Source: Paludisphaera rhizosphaerae (GTDB lineage: Bacteria > Planctomycetota > Planctomycetia > Isosphaerales > Isosphaeraceae). Taken from it: a DNA stretch of 64,000 bases. How positions within the stretch are numbered: the stretch's first letter is position 1; each line of letters starts with the position of its first letter. The position numbers and the translations under genes are program-made. The notes under the pieces were generated by a model. That model worked only from the letters and a program-made list of their open reading frames with translations, searched no databases and was not told where the DNA came from. The stretch is taken from NCBI RefSeq assembly GCF_011065895.1, contig NZ_JAALCR010000031.1:1-64000 (forward strand), given 5' to 3'. Positions 1 through 9,597 of the stretch are shown one piece after another.

Positions 1-363
1 GTTATTTGTCGTCGCGGCCCGGCATGGTCAACCGTAAAACCTAATGCGGACGTAGTTTACGATCACACTCGGCTCTGGGAAATTCCCCGAATTCGCTTGG
101 AGCGCGATCAGCTTTAGGGAGGGAAATCGGCTCCATGACGACGACTCTCAGAGGAGAGGATCTTGCTTCAGCCTCATCCACGCTGTACAAGAGGGAGAGG
201 AGTCAAAGAATTGTTGAACGCCACCATCAAGATGGGCCGGGCGATCTTCTTCTCACGCTGATCCTTGGTAGCGGTCCACTCGATTCGCCGAGACTCCCGC
301 CTGCTCGACTCGTCCCTCTCGGTCACGCTCATTCCCTCCTCTGCGTGGTAAGGTCGGCTCGCC
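1..363. other. Leading non-coding stretch
   Basis: No convincing gene is seen before the cytochrome gene. Two overlapping short frames (135-455 plus, 174-470 minus) run into the first gene, have no family features and no good ribosome-binding site, and look like chance frames in GC-rich DNA. The region presumably carries the promoter of the downstream cytochrome/DUF1552 pair, but no clear sigma-70 boxes were recognised. Confidence 0.5.
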
Positions 364-2700
364 ATGAGAACTCTCCTCCCTATGGCCGATCGTTGGATGC
401 CCGTGGTTTTGGCCCTGGCGATGGTCGCGCTGTCACGTCCCGTCCAAGGGGATGAGGCGACGAAGGGCAAAGCTATCTACTTGAAGCAGTGCGCATCGTG
501 CCACGGTCTAGCGGGTGAAGGCGCCGAGGACTATCCGCACGCGCTCGTGGGGGACAAGTCGATCAAGGAGCTTGCCAAGTACATCGCCAAGACGATGCCA
601 GAGGACGACCCGGGGACCTGTGTGGGCGACGATGCCGATGAGGTCGCCGCTTATATTCACGACGCCTTCTATTCGAGCGTCGCGCAGGCGCGAAACAAGC
701 CGGCTCGGATCGAGTTGTCTCGGCTGACGGTACGCCAGCACCAGAACGCCCTGGCCGATCTGATCGGCTCGTTCCGAGGCTCCATGGAGTGGGACGGGCC
801 GAAGGGCCTTCAGGGCGACTACTTCAAGTCCCAACGCAGTCGTCAGGAAGACCGATTGATCGACCGCGTCGATCCGTCGGTCCAGTTCGACTTCGGAGTC
901 AATCTGCCTGGCTCGGACGAGGTCGGGCATCGATTCTTCATCCGATGGCAGGGCGGAGTGCTCGCGCCGGACTCGGGGGATTACGAGTTCGTCGTCCGGA
1001 CCGAGCATTCGGTGAAGCTCTGGGTGAACGATCTTGAGAAGCCGCTCATCGACCGCTGGGTGAAGTCGGGAAAGGACAACGAGTACCGCGAGACGATCCG
1101 GCTGATCGGTGGTCGGGTCTATCCGATCCGGATGGAGATGGCGAAGGGGAAGCAAGGGGTCAACGACGACAAGAAGAAGGGCCCGCCGCCCCCGACTCCG
1201 GCGAGCATCGCCCTGCTCTGGAAGCGGCCGAAGGGGGTGGTGGAGACGCTCTCCGCACGATATCTCTCTCCCAAGAAGACCCCCGAGGTTTTCGTCCTCC
1301 ACACGCCCTTCCCCCCGGATGATCGCAGCATGGGCTACGAGCGGGGGACGTCGGTCTCGCGGGCCTGGGACGAAGCCGCGACCGATGCGGCGTTGGAGAC
1401 GGCCGGGTACGTCGTCGACCACCTGAACCGCCTAGCGGAAACGAGCACCGACGCGTCCGACCGTCGGGAGAAAGTCCAGGCGTTCTGCAAGCGGTTCGTC
1501 GAACGAGCTTTCCGCCGGCCGCTCGACGACGAGCAGAAACAGATGTATGTCGACCGTCGCTTCGGCGACGGCGTCGACCTGGAAATCGCCGTGAAGCGGG
1601 TCGTGCTGTCGACCCTGCTCTCGCCGGCGTTTCTCTATCAGGAGGCCTCGGCGAACCCGGACCAGTACGACCTGGCCTCGCGGCTCTCGTTCGGCCTCTG
1701 GGACTCGATCCCCGATCAGGAACTGCTGGAAGCCGCTGCGAAGGGCGAATTGAAGAACCGCGATCAGGTGGCGAAGCAGGCCGAGCGGATGGTGAACGAC
1801 GTCCGCACGAAGGCCAAATTGCGGGAGTTCCTCCTCCAGTGGCTCCGAGTCGACCGGGTGGCCGACCTGTCCAAGGACCCGAAGGCGTTCCCCGAGTTCG
1901 ACGAAGCGACGGCGGCCGATTTGCGAACCTCGCTGGAGATGTTCCTGGACGACGTGGCCTGGTCGGACGGTTCGGACTTCCGACGCTTCCTGGAATCGGA
2001 CGAACTGTACCTCAACGGCCGGCTCGGGAAGCTGTACGGGGCGTCGCTGCCGGCCGACGCGCCGTTCCAGAAGATCAAACTCAGCGATGAGCCTCGCGCG
2101 GGGTTGTTGACCCATCCGTACCTGATGGCGAGCTTCGCCTACACGGCGACCAGTTCCCCGATTCATCGCGGCGTTTTCCTGGCGAGAGGCGTTCTGGGTC
2201 GAGCCCTGGCGGCGCCTCCGGCGGCCGTTGCGCCGCTCGCCCCAGACCTTCACGCCGGGCTGACGACCCGCGAGCGAGTGGCTCTGCAGACGAGCCCCAA
2301 GGAATGCCGGATGTGCCATGATATGATCAACTCGGTGGGATTCACGCTGGAGAACTTCGACGCCCTCGGCCGCTTCCGCAAGGAGGAGAACGGCAAGCCG
2401 ATCGACGCCAGCGGGACCTATCAGGCGACGTCGGGCGAGTCGATCGTCCTGCGCGGGCCTCGCGAGTTGGCGGACTACCTTGTGAAGGCGGACGAGACGC
2501 GGACGGCCTTCTCCCAGCAGTTGTTCCACAACCTGGTCAAGCAGCCGGTCAACGCCTTCGGCCCCGACGAACTCAAGAAGCTGGCAACGGCCTTCGAGAA
2601 GGCCGATTTCAACATCCGCAAGCTGATGGTCGAGATGATGGCCGACTCGGCGACGGCCTCCCGACAGCCTGCTGAAAAGACGGTGGCGGCGACTCCCTAA
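364..2700 (+). CDS. Exported c-type cytochrome, PA14 and DUF1587/1595/1592/1588/1585 protein
   Basis: A 778-residue exported protein of the large planctomycete cytochrome family. Residues 1-29 form a signal peptide. A c-type heme site CASCH is at 43-47, followed by a DUF1587-like motif near 118-134, a PA14-like beta domain at about 150-300, then DUF1595 (around the FxxRAFRRPL motif), DUF1592, DUF1588 and DUF1585. A second CxxCH (CRMCH, 648-652) sits inside the DUF1588 block. The family is almost always followed by a DUF1552 gene, as here, 57 bases downstream. The role is not established; redox chemistry or polysaccharide breakdown at the cell surface is often proposed. PA14 suggests carbohydrate binding (inference). 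The start may be ATG 364 or ATG 382; neither has a strong ribosome-binding site. Confidence 0.93.
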   Translation: MRTLLPMADRWMPVVLALAMVALSRPVQGDEATKGKAIYLKQCASCHGLAGEGAEDYPHALVGDKSIKELAKYIAKTMPEDDPGTCVGDDADEVAAYIHDAFYSSVAQARNKPARIELSRLTVRQHQNALADLIGSFRGSMEWDGPKGLQGDYFKSQRSRQEDRLIDRVDPSVQFDFGVNLPGSDEVGHRFFIRWQGGVLAPDSGDYEFVVRTEHSVKLWVNDLEKPLIDRWVKSGKDNEYRETIRLIGGRVYPIRMEMAKGKQGVNDDKKKGPPPPTPASIALLWKRPKGVVETLSARYLSPKKTPEVFVLHTPFPPDDRSMGYERGTSVSRAWDEAATDAALETAGYVVDHLNRLAETSTDASDRREKVQAFCKRFVERAFRRPLDDEQKQMYVDRRFGDGVDLEIAVKRVVLSTLLSPAFLYQEASANPDQYDLASRLSFGLWDSIPDQELLEAAAKGELKNRDQVAKQAERMVNDVRTKAKLREFLLQWLRVDRVADLSKDPKAFPEFDEATAADLRTSLEMFLDDVAWSDGSDFRRFLESDELYLNGRLGKLYGASLPADAPFQKIKLSDEPRAGLLTHPYLMASFAYTATSSPIHRGVFLARGVLGRALAAPPAAVAPLAPDLHAGLTTRERVALQTSPKECRMCHDMINSVGFTLENFDALGRFRKEENGKPIDASGTYQATSGESIVLRGPRELADYLVKADETRTAFSQQLFHNLVKQPVNAFGPDELKKLATAFEKADFNIRKLMVEMMADSATASRQPAEKTVAATP

Positions 2701-2757
2701 TCGAACGGACCTCCTTTCCTCTCGGCGACGCGTCGCCTCAAGCTCGGAGAAGTAACC

Positions 2758-4080
2758 ATGGCCCGATCCCGCTCGCGACGCGACTTCATCCGCGACCTCG
2801 GCCTTGGCTCGGCGGCGCTGCCGTTCCTGCTGAACCTCCCGAGCCTGGGCTTCGCTGGGACCTCCGCGCGGAAGAAGCGGCTCATCGTCATGTTCAGCCC
2901 CAACGGCATCATCCCGGACGCCTTCTGGCCCGATGAGGAAGGGGCGGATTTCAAGCTCAAGGAGAGCCTGACCCCGTTGGAGCCGTTCAAGGACAAGACC
3001 CTGATCCTGCACGGCGTCTGCGACAAGGTCCGCGGCGACGGCGACAACCACATGCGCGGGATGGGCTGCCTGCTGACGGGGATTGAGCTGTTCCCCGGCA
3101 ACATCCAGGGGGGCTCGGACACGCCGGCCGGCTGGGCGAGCGGGCTGTCGATCGACCAGGAGATCAAGAAGAAGTATCAGGCCGACGAGGCGACCCGCAC
3201 CCGGTTCGGCTCGCTGGAGTTCGGCGTAATGGTCCCCGACCGGGCCGACACCTGGACCCGCATGGTCTACGACGGCCCCAACAAGCCAATCGCCCCGATC
3301 GACGACCCCTACCAGATGTTCAACAAGCTCTACGGTCGGATGAAAGACCAGGCCACCCTCAGGAGCGTCCTCGACGACGTTCAGGGGGACCTGAAGAAGA
3401 TCGAGTCCGCCGTGAGCGTCGAAGACCGCCGGATCCTTGAGGAACATGCGACGTTCGTCCGCGAAATGGAGCGCGAGCTGAAGTCGACCGAGGGTTCCGG
3501 CCTCGACCACGCCGTCCCTCAGCTTGAGCCAGGCATCAAGACGGCCAACGACGAGATGCCGAGGATCAGCAAGGCCCAGATCGACCTGATGGTCCAGAGC
3601 TTCGCCGCCGACTTCGCCCGCGTCGCGACGCTCCAGTACACGAACTCCGTCGGCGGGGCCAAGATGCACTGGTTGGGGGTGAACGAGGGCCATCACGAGC
3701 TTTCCCACAACCCGGACAGCGACAAGGCGTCGGTGGAGAAGCTCACCAAGATCAACAAGTGGTACTGCGAGCAACTCGCCTACCTGTCGAAGCGACTCGC
3801 CGAAACCCCCGAGCCCGGCGGCCCCGGCAGCTTGCTGGACAACACGACGATCATCTGGACCAACGAGCTGGGCAAGGGGAACTCGCACACGCTCGACAAC
3901 ATTCCCTTCGTGCTGGTCGGCAACGGGCTCGACTTCAAGATGGGGCGGTCGCTCAAGTACAAGAAGACGCCCCACAACCGGCTCCTGCTGGCGGTCGCCC
4001 ACGGCATGGGTCACACCGAACTGAACAGGTTCGGCAACCCCGACTTCTGCGGCGACGGTCCGCTCACCAACCTGACCTGA
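2758..4080 (+). CDS. DUF1552 Tat-exported protein
   Basis: A 440-residue DUF1552 protein. The N-terminus has a twin-arginine signal ([19 protein letters not shown], about residues 5-23), so it should be exported folded. The body contains the family pattern of an early IVMFSPNGI strand, an [11 protein letters not shown] segment and a C-terminal [13 protein letters not shown] segment. A GGAG lies 8 bases before the ATG. It is the standard partner of the DUF1592-type cytochrome just upstream and is probably co-transcribed with it. The enzymatic role of DUF1552 is unknown; the fold resembles sulfatase/alkaline-phosphatase-like proteins of the DUF1501 group (family knowledge, not shown here). Confidence 0.93.
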   Translation: MARSRSRRDFIRDLGLGSAALPFLLNLPSLGFAGTSARKKRLIVMFSPNGIIPDAFWPDEEGADFKLKESLTPLEPFKDKTLILHGVCDKVRGDGDNHMRGMGCLLTGIELFPGNIQGGSDTPAGWASGLSIDQEIKKKYQADEATRTRFGSLEFGVMVPDRADTWTRMVYDGPNKPIAPIDDPYQMFNKLYGRMKDQATLRSVLDDVQGDLKKIESAVSVEDRRILEEHATFVREMERELKSTEGSGLDHAVPQLEPGIKTANDEMPRISKAQIDLMVQSFAADFARVATLQYTNSVGGAKMHWLGVNEGHHELSHNPDSDKASVEKLTKINKWYCEQLAYLSKRLAETPEPGGPGSLLDNTTIIWTNELGKGNSHTLDNIPFVLVGNGLDFKMGRSLKYKKTPHNRLLLAVAHGMGHTELNRFGNPDFCGDGPLTNLT

Positions 4081-4144
4081 GCGAATTCGCCTGGTAGAAT
4101 GCGCCTCCGTCGAACGAACCAGATTCGTGGCGGAGGGCGCGACG

Positions 4145-6697
4145 ATGCGACGGATGATGCGGTTGGTCGGCTGGCTGGGCCTGGCGGCGACGGCTGGGAC
4201 TTCCTGGGGACAGGTCGTTACCGATAAGCCGCCGCGGGCCGAGGCGGTCGTCTGGCCAGGCGTGAAGCCCTCGGGCTCGGTGCTGCTGCCGAACGGCTGG
4301 TCGCTGAAGCCCGTGGGGCGGCAGACCGCCCTCGGCGATTTCCCGATCCTGCTGGCCGAGCATCCGTCGAAGCCGGTCCTGGCCGTGCTTCACGCGGGAT
4401 ACGGCGAGCACGAGGCGGTAACGATCGACACGGCGACGCACCACGTGATCGGCCGAGTCGCCGTGCCCGAGACCTACGGCGGACTGACGTGGTCGGCCGA
4501 CGGCTCGAAGCTCTTCGTCGGCGGCGGATTCGACGACCTCGTCTACGTCTTCGACCACGCCGACGGCCTGCTCTCGAACCGCCGTCCGCTGTCGCTCCAC
4601 GCCCCCGCGCCGGCGGCCGAGGCCGACCCGGTCGCCCCGCTCCCCCGCACGCGCCGAGGCGTCGACGAGATCCGAGGCGCGGTGGCCGGTCTGGCCGCCA
4701 CGAAGGACGGCTCGACGCTCTGGGTCGCCGACGCCTGGGGCCATCGGGTCGTCCAGATCGACCTGGCGGCGGGTAAAGCCGTCGGCGAAATCCCTCTGCC
4801 GGTTGACAGCTACCCCTACGGTCTGGCGCTCAACGAGACTCGCGGCCGGCTCTACGTCAGCCTGTGGGGCAAGGCCGAGGTCGCCGTCATCGCCACGGCC
4901 GACCGCAAGGTGGTCGCCTCCTGGAAGACCGAGGAGCACCCCAACGAACTGCTCCTGACCAAGGGCGGTCGATACCTTTTCGTCGCCAACGCCAACCGCA
5001 ACACGGTCAGCGTCTTCGAGGCCAGCGACGAGATCCCCCTGCCCACGATCGGCACGGCCATCCATCCGAAGGCCCCGTCGGGGAGCACGCCCAACTCGCT
5101 GGCCGTCTCGCCGGATGAATCCCTGCTGTTCGTGGCCAACGCCAACACCAACGACGTGGCCGTGGTGAACATCGCCGACCCCGAACACAGCGCCCCGCTG
5201 GGGTTCATCCCGGCCGGCTGGTATCCGACCTCCGTCCGGGTCTCGCGGGACGGCAAGAGCCTCTGGATCGCCAACGGCAAGGGGACCTCGTCCAGGGCCA
5301 ATCGCGAAGGGCCGGTGCCGGGGATCGCGACCCCCTCGCTCCGCGAGTATATCGCCGGCCTGCTCAAGGGGACGCTCTCCACCGTCCCGATGCCCACTCC
5401 AAAGCAGATGGTTGCGTACACAAGAACCGTCTACGAATGCTGCCCGCTCCCCGCCGAGGGCTCGGCCGTGGCCGCCGGCCCGAAGCCGCCGGCCGGCAAC
5501 CCGATCCCGGCGAAGGTCGGCGATCCTTCCCCGATCAAGCACTGCATCTACATCGTCAAGGAGAACCGGACCTACGACCACGTCTTCGGCGACATGCCCG
5601 AAGGCAACGGCGACCCCAAGCTCTGTCTCTTCCCCGAAGAGATCACCCCGAACCACCACGCGCTGGCCCGGGAGTTCGTGCTGCTGGACAACTTCTACGT
5701 CGATGGCGAGGTCTCCGCCGACGGCCACGAATGGACGATGGGAGCCTACGCCACCGACTTCGTCGAACGCACCTGGCCGCTGAGCTATCGGGGCGACCGG
5801 CGCGTCCCATATCCCTCGGAAGGAAAGATGCCGATCGCTTTCCCCTCGGGCGGGTATCTCTGGGACAAGGCCAAGGAGAAAGGGATTTCCTACCGGTCGT
5901 ACGGCGAGTTCGTCGCCCGGAGCGGCGGTCCAGGAACCCCCATGACGACCAAGATGCCCGCCCTGGAAGGCCACTTCGATCCCGAGTTCCCCACTTTCGA
6001 TCTGACGATCACCGACGTCTCGCGGGCCGACCGCTTCCTGACCGAGTTGAAAGGCTTCGAGGAGAAAGGGGAGATGCCCGCCCTCATCGTCCTGCGACTC
6101 CCCAACGACCACACCGCCGGCGCCAAGCCAGGCAGCCCCACGGTGCAGGCGATGGTCGCCGACAACGACCTGGCGCTCGGCCGTGTGATCGAAGGCCTGA
6201 GCCGTTCTCGGTTCTGGAAGGATACGGCCGTCTTCGTCGTCGAGGACGACGCCCAGAACGGCTCGGACCACGTCGACGCCCATCGGACCGTCGCCCTGGC
6301 GATCAGCCCCTACACGCGTAACCGCGGGGTGGACTCCACGATGTACTCCACCTCCTCGATGCTCCGGACCATGGAGCTGATCCTGGGCCTCAACCCCATG
6401 AGCCAGTTCGACGCCGCCGCCCGCCCGATGTGGGCCTCCTTCTCCTCGACCGCCGATCTCACCCCCTATCAGAACCGCCCGGCGCGGATCGACCTCAACC
6501 AACGAAACGCTGCAGACGCCCCAGGTGCGGAGGCGTCCCTTGAGCTGGACCTCGACGAGGAGGACGAGGCCGACGACCTGGTCTTCAACGAGATCATCTG
6601 GAAGGCCGTCCGCGGCGTCGACTCCCCCATGCCTCCCCCCGTCCGCGCCGCGTTCGTCCTCCCCAGACCAGGGGGCGACAAGGACGACGACGATTGA
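4145..6697 (+). CDS. Exported YncE-type beta-propeller fused to a phosphoesterase
   Basis: An 850-residue bifunctional protein. The chosen ATG at 4145 has GGAGG about 10 bases upstream and gives a clean signal peptide ending near residue 23; a GTG at 4127 in the same frame would add six residues with no benefit. Residues 30-430 are YVTN/YncE-like propeller blades (repeats such as LFVANANTNDVAVVN). Residues 450-790 are a PF04185-type phosphoesterase of the alkaline phosphatase superfamily, seen from KENRTYDHVFG and DNFYVDGEVSADGHEW, the usual metal-site segments. The C-terminus is acidic and ends in Asp repeats. It probably acts outside the inner membrane on phosphate esters; the substrate is unknown. 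It is 64 bases after the DUF1552 gene. Confidence 0.9.
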   Translation: MRRMMRLVGWLGLAATAGTSWGQVVTDKPPRAEAVVWPGVKPSGSVLLPNGWSLKPVGRQTALGDFPILLAEHPSKPVLAVLHAGYGEHEAVTIDTATHHVIGRVAVPETYGGLTWSADGSKLFVGGGFDDLVYVFDHADGLLSNRRPLSLHAPAPAAEADPVAPLPRTRRGVDEIRGAVAGLAATKDGSTLWVADAWGHRVVQIDLAAGKAVGEIPLPVDSYPYGLALNETRGRLYVSLWGKAEVAVIATADRKVVASWKTEEHPNELLLTKGGRYLFVANANRNTVSVFEASDEIPLPTIGTAIHPKAPSGSTPNSLAVSPDESLLFVANANTNDVAVVNIADPEHSAPLGFIPAGWYPTSVRVSRDGKSLWIANGKGTSSRANREGPVPGIATPSLREYIAGLLKGTLSTVPMPTPKQMVAYTRTVYECCPLPAEGSAVAAGPKPPAGNPIPAKVGDPSPIKHCIYIVKENRTYDHVFGDMPEGNGDPKLCLFPEEITPNHHALAREFVLLDNFYVDGEVSADGHEWTMGAYATDFVERTWPLSYRGDRRVPYPSEGKMPIAFPSGGYLWDKAKEKGISYRSYGEFVARSGGPGTPMTTKMPALEGHFDPEFPTFDLTITDVSRADRFLTELKGFEEKGEMPALIVLRLPNDHTAGAKPGSPTVQAMVADNDLALGRVIEGLSRSRFWKDTAVFVVEDDAQNGSDHVDAHRTVALAISPYTRNRGVDSTMYSTSSMLRTMELILGLNPMSQFDAAARPMWASFSSTADLTPYQNRPARIDLNQRNAADAPGAEASLELDLDEEDEADDLVFNEIIWKAVRGVDSPMPPPVRAAFVLPRPGGDKDDDD

Positions 6698-7402
6698 CTC
6701 GGCGGGTTCGATTGGCTTCGGTTGCTGGTCGTCGCAACCGAAGCCGTTCGACGCAACCTTCCAATGGGAAACGCCTTAGCATCGACAATACGATCCCGCG
6801 CAGCGGCTTCGTTCCGCCCGTATTCTAGGACCTGTCGCTCGGCTCAACCTAAGTAACCCCAGGCTGGGTTCCCTGACCACGCCGGTGTCATGCGACATCA
6901 GGCGTGGTCATGATTTCCGCTCCCTATCCCAACCTGAAGGCCAGGCCATACACCAAACGCGCTCCAGGGATGATTGGCTTCGATTGACTCCCCTCGTCCC
7001 ATCGCGGCACCCAGCCATTCGCCCTAAGCCATTGTCACATCTATCATTTCAACTTCGGAATCCTCCCCGCAAATTGGGTCCGTTCGACTCATTTCGCCGA
7101 CATCGTACGAGGGTCGCCCCCCATCGCAGATGGACCAACGGCCGGATTGTCAAAGAACAACGTCTATTAATACGCTGGTCTCGGATCACGATCCCGGTTC
7201 GGAAATCCGCCCGCTTCTCGAGAACTTTAGGATCGCCTGTTCCGGAAAACACGGTCAGAACGAATCCCCGGAATGGCGGGCGAGGATGGATGAAAGATCG
7301 GCCGACGCCGACGCGTTCTATTTGAGGCCGATGATTCAACGGTGAAATTGGCCGTGAGTCGTCCTCCTCACCATCTCGGTTGACCCTTCGGAGGTTTCGT
7401 CG
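6698..7402. other. 705-base gene-poor gap
   Basis: Apart from the hairpin at 6714-6745 I see no gene here. Frames at 6885-7325 (plus) and 7049-7657 (minus) show no family features, and the latter overlaps the next gene antisense. Base composition is more AT-rich than flanking genes. No tRNA fold was found. It may contain a decayed gene or long regulatory leader, but nothing specific supports this. Confidence 0.5.
6714..6745 (+). terminator. 12-bp perfect hairpin after the phosphoesterase gene
   Basis: Bases 6714-6725 (GGCTTCGGTTGC) and 6734-6745 are perfect reverse complements with an 8-base loop. It begins 17 bases after the phosphoesterase stop. No clear T tract follows, so it may be a non-canonical terminator or an RNA-stabilising 3' stem. 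Confidence 0.55.
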
Positions 7403-7759
7403 ATGCCTGCGAAGACTCGAACGATGTTCCACGGCAACCTGGACATGTCCACAGACGCCTTCTTCCTGATCAACGGGACTGCCCCGAATCATCTGCTCTT
7501 GCTGAGCGACGGGACATCGCCGGGCCAGGAGCCCGGGGTTCTGGAGACGGTTAATAGTCGCCCGACTCCACACGTTTCGATCGTCGGTCGCTTCTTGACG
7601 GAGGGAGAGGTCGACGGCCCCGGCCCGAGATTCGTCCTCGAGAAGTTCGTCACCCACGAGTCGATCGCCGGACGAGCCTTCGAGATCTTCACCTCGTCCG
7701 GGAGCGGCTCGGCGGAGGCCGATTGGCTCCGCGCCGAGCGGGAACTTCTCGGCCTTTGA
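7403..7759 (+). CDS. Small hypothetical protein
   Basis: An unrecognised 118-residue protein. A CGGAGG ribosome-binding site lies 8-9 bases before the ATG, which supports translation. No signal peptide or membrane segment is visible; it has mixed alpha/beta composition with hydrophobic strands (FFLING, HLLLLS, HVSIVGRF). The C-terminus (AEADWLRAERELLGL) resembles the W..AE.EL ending of small DUF2934-type proteins, but this is too short to assign. It stands alone between two non-coding stretches. Confidence 0.6.
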   Translation: MPAKTRTMFHGNLDMSTDAFFLINGTAPNHLLLLSDGTSPGQEPGVLETVNSRPTPHVSIVGRFLTEGEVDGPGPRFVLEKFVTHESIAGRAFEIFTSSGSGSAEADWLRAERELLGL

Positions 7760-7907
7760 ATAGTCGTCGCCTCAGGACGATCCGGCCACGTCGGAGCGCA
7801 CCCGAGACACGCTGTGAAAACGGTCGATCACCGGGTGGAAGGTGGTTCCCGGCGCGACGGTTTCCAGCCTTCGGGGAGCGTCCGACGTATCAGCATCCGC
7901 CTGATGC

Positions 7908-8168
7908 TTACTCCATCTCGTCGTGCGGTTCAGCCGCCTTTGGTGAGTCGAGCCCTTCCGCCATGATTCGCCCCAGGGCCGGACTCATGGAGAACATTAC
8001 AATTCCGGCGACCGTCCAGCTGAACGAGGCCCCGAGCCTATCGGATGATCCAGGAAGGGCCTGGAACCGCATCACGAAGTAGTCAAGAAAGCCCATAAGC
8101 CCGGTGGCCAGTGTGTAGACGGCATACGCACGAACGACAAATACGCCGATCTTCTGGTAGTGGCCCAT
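7908..8168 (-). CDS. Small two-helix membrane protein
   Basis: An 86-residue protein with two predicted membrane segments, at about residues 6-32 and 47-70, and a charged C-terminal tail (PKAAEPHDEME). No family was recognised. The upstream ribosome-binding site is poor. Support comes from the clear amphipathic and hydrophobic pattern, unlike chance GC-rich frames. It is divergent from the esterase gene, separated by 178 bases. Confidence 0.55.
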   Translation of the reverse strand: MGHYQKIGVFVVRAYAVYTLATGLMGFLDYFVMRFQALPGSSDRLGASFSWTVAGIVMFSMSPALGRIMAEGLDSPKAAEPHDEME

Positions 8169-8346
8169 GATGAGTGCTTCGCCTCGGAATGGGGGGGCAA
8201 TTTCACCGTCCGACGCTCATCAATACCACACCCGAGGACTTGCCCGACGGAACCGCTGACTCTCGGAGAAGAATGATTCGTGGAGGCTCGACGGCGCCGT
8301 AGCATGGGAGGCGTACAACCCGCCACCAACGGATGGAAGCCCTCCC

Positions 8347-9543
8347 ATGACGATCCGCCCCCTGCCGACATGGCTCGCTTTGCTGTTCCTCGCCGCATCG
8401 GCCTTTGGTCAGTCGCCGCCGCCGATGCAGGCGAAGCCGGAACTCTTCAACGCCCCGAAGAGCCGTCCCGCCGAGGGCTTTCAGAGCGACGGGCTCTCCG
8501 CCGTCTTCTACGAGGGGATGCCCTGGAAGGGGAAGCGGACCGAGGTTTTCGCCTGGGTCGGACTGCCGAAACTCCCGGCCGGCGAGAAAGCGCCGGGGAT
8601 GGTGCTGGTCCACGGCGGCGGCGGGACGGCTTTCGAGGCCTGGGTGAAGCTCTGGACGAGTCGGGGATACGCCGCTATCGCCATGGATACGACCGGAACG
8701 GTCCCGCGCGGGTCGTACGCCAAGTGGGAACGGCACGAAAACGGCGGCCCTCCTCCCGACCACTTCGGCGAAGCGCTCGGCCCTCCGGAAGATCAGTGGC
8801 CCTATCACGCCGTCTCCGATGTCCTGCTGGCGCACTCGCTGCTGCGGTCGCTCCCCGAGGTCGACGCCGACCGGATCGGCCTGACGGGGATCTCCTGGGG
8901 CGGCTACCTGACCTGCGTCGTCTCGGGCCTCGACGACCGCTTCAAGTTCGCCGTCCCCGTCTACGGCTGCGGGTTCCTCGGCGAGAACTCAACGTGGAAG
9001 GATCAGCTCGGGAAGATGGGCCCGGCCGGCGAACGCTGGCTGGCGCTCTGGGATCCGTCCCACTACCTGCCCAAGGGCGTCATGCCGAAGCTCTGGGTGA
9101 CGGGCACCAACGATTTCGCCTACCCGCTCGACTCGCTGCAGAAGTCGTACCGGGCTGCCGGCGGCCCCTCGACGCTGGCCGTCCGACTCCGCATGCCCCA
9201 CGGCCACGGCGGCGCCGGCGAGAACCCCGAGGAAATCCACGCCTTCGCCGACTCCATCCTCAAGGGCGGCCCTCCCCTCCCTCGCATAGGCAAACTCGAA
9301 ACCCAGGAAGACCGCGTCCAGGCGTCGTACGAGCCCCACACCCCCGTCCAGAAGGCCGAACTGCTCTGGACGGCCGACCTCGGCAAATGGTCAGACCGAA
9401 AATGGGAGTCGAAGGCGGCCGAAATCGACCAGGCGGCCAAGCGCGTCTCCGCGCCTGTGCCGACCGGAGCCCGAGTCTACTTCCTGAACCTGTACGACGA
9501 CCAGGGACGCGTCGTCAGCACGGAGCACGCGGAGGCACCCTAA
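8347..9543 (+). CDS. Exported alpha/beta hydrolase (acetylxylan esterase / prolyl oligopeptidase type)
   Basis: A 398-residue secreted esterase-like enzyme. Residues 1-21 form a signal peptide ending AFG-Q. An oxyanion-hole motif HGGGG is at 89-93 and the nucleophile elbow GISWGG has Ser183. The likely acid is in the WVTGTNDFAYPLDS segment and the base is His in MPHGHGGAGENP. The family cleaves ester bonds of acetylated sugars or peptides; here a role in plant polysaccharide use is inferred only. A C-terminal beta extension of about 100 residues follows the hydrolase core. It is convergent with the HNH gene, 54 bases apart. Confidence 0.88.
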   Translation: MTIRPLPTWLALLFLAASAFGQSPPPMQAKPELFNAPKSRPAEGFQSDGLSAVFYEGMPWKGKRTEVFAWVGLPKLPAGEKAPGMVLVHGGGGTAFEAWVKLWTSRGYAAIAMDTTGTVPRGSYAKWERHENGGPPPDHFGEALGPPEDQWPYHAVSDVLLAHSLLRSLPEVDADRIGLTGISWGGYLTCVVSGLDDRFKFAVPVYGCGFLGENSTWKDQLGKMGPAGERWLALWDPSHYLPKGVMPKLWVTGTNDFAYPLDSLQKSYRAAGGPSTLAVRLRMPHGHGGAGENPEEIHAFADSILKGGPPLPRIGKLETQEDRVQASYEPHTPVQKAELLWTADLGKWSDRKWESKAAEIDQAAKRVSAPVPTGARVYFLNLYDDQGRVVSTEHAEAP

Positions 9544-9597
9544 TCCAGGTCCTTGCCACACGGGTCCTTCAATGCCGTGCCGACGCCCGACCAGGTC

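Noticed and set aside
1432-4014. 860-codon minus-strand open frame
   Set aside because: Antisense to the cytochrome and DUF1552 genes, which have clear domains. The frame has low-complexity Arg/Gly/Val content typical of GC-rich shadow frames.
4064-6502. 812-codon minus-strand open frame
   Set aside because: Antisense to the propeller-phosphoesterase; no motif, Arg/Gly/Val-rich.
6698-6720. GGGTTCGATT resembling a tRNA T-arm
   Set aside because: No acceptor, D-arm or anticodon stem fits around it.
6885-7657. Short frames in the 0.7 kb gap
   Set aside because: No ribosome-binding sites or family features; they overlap each other on opposite strands.
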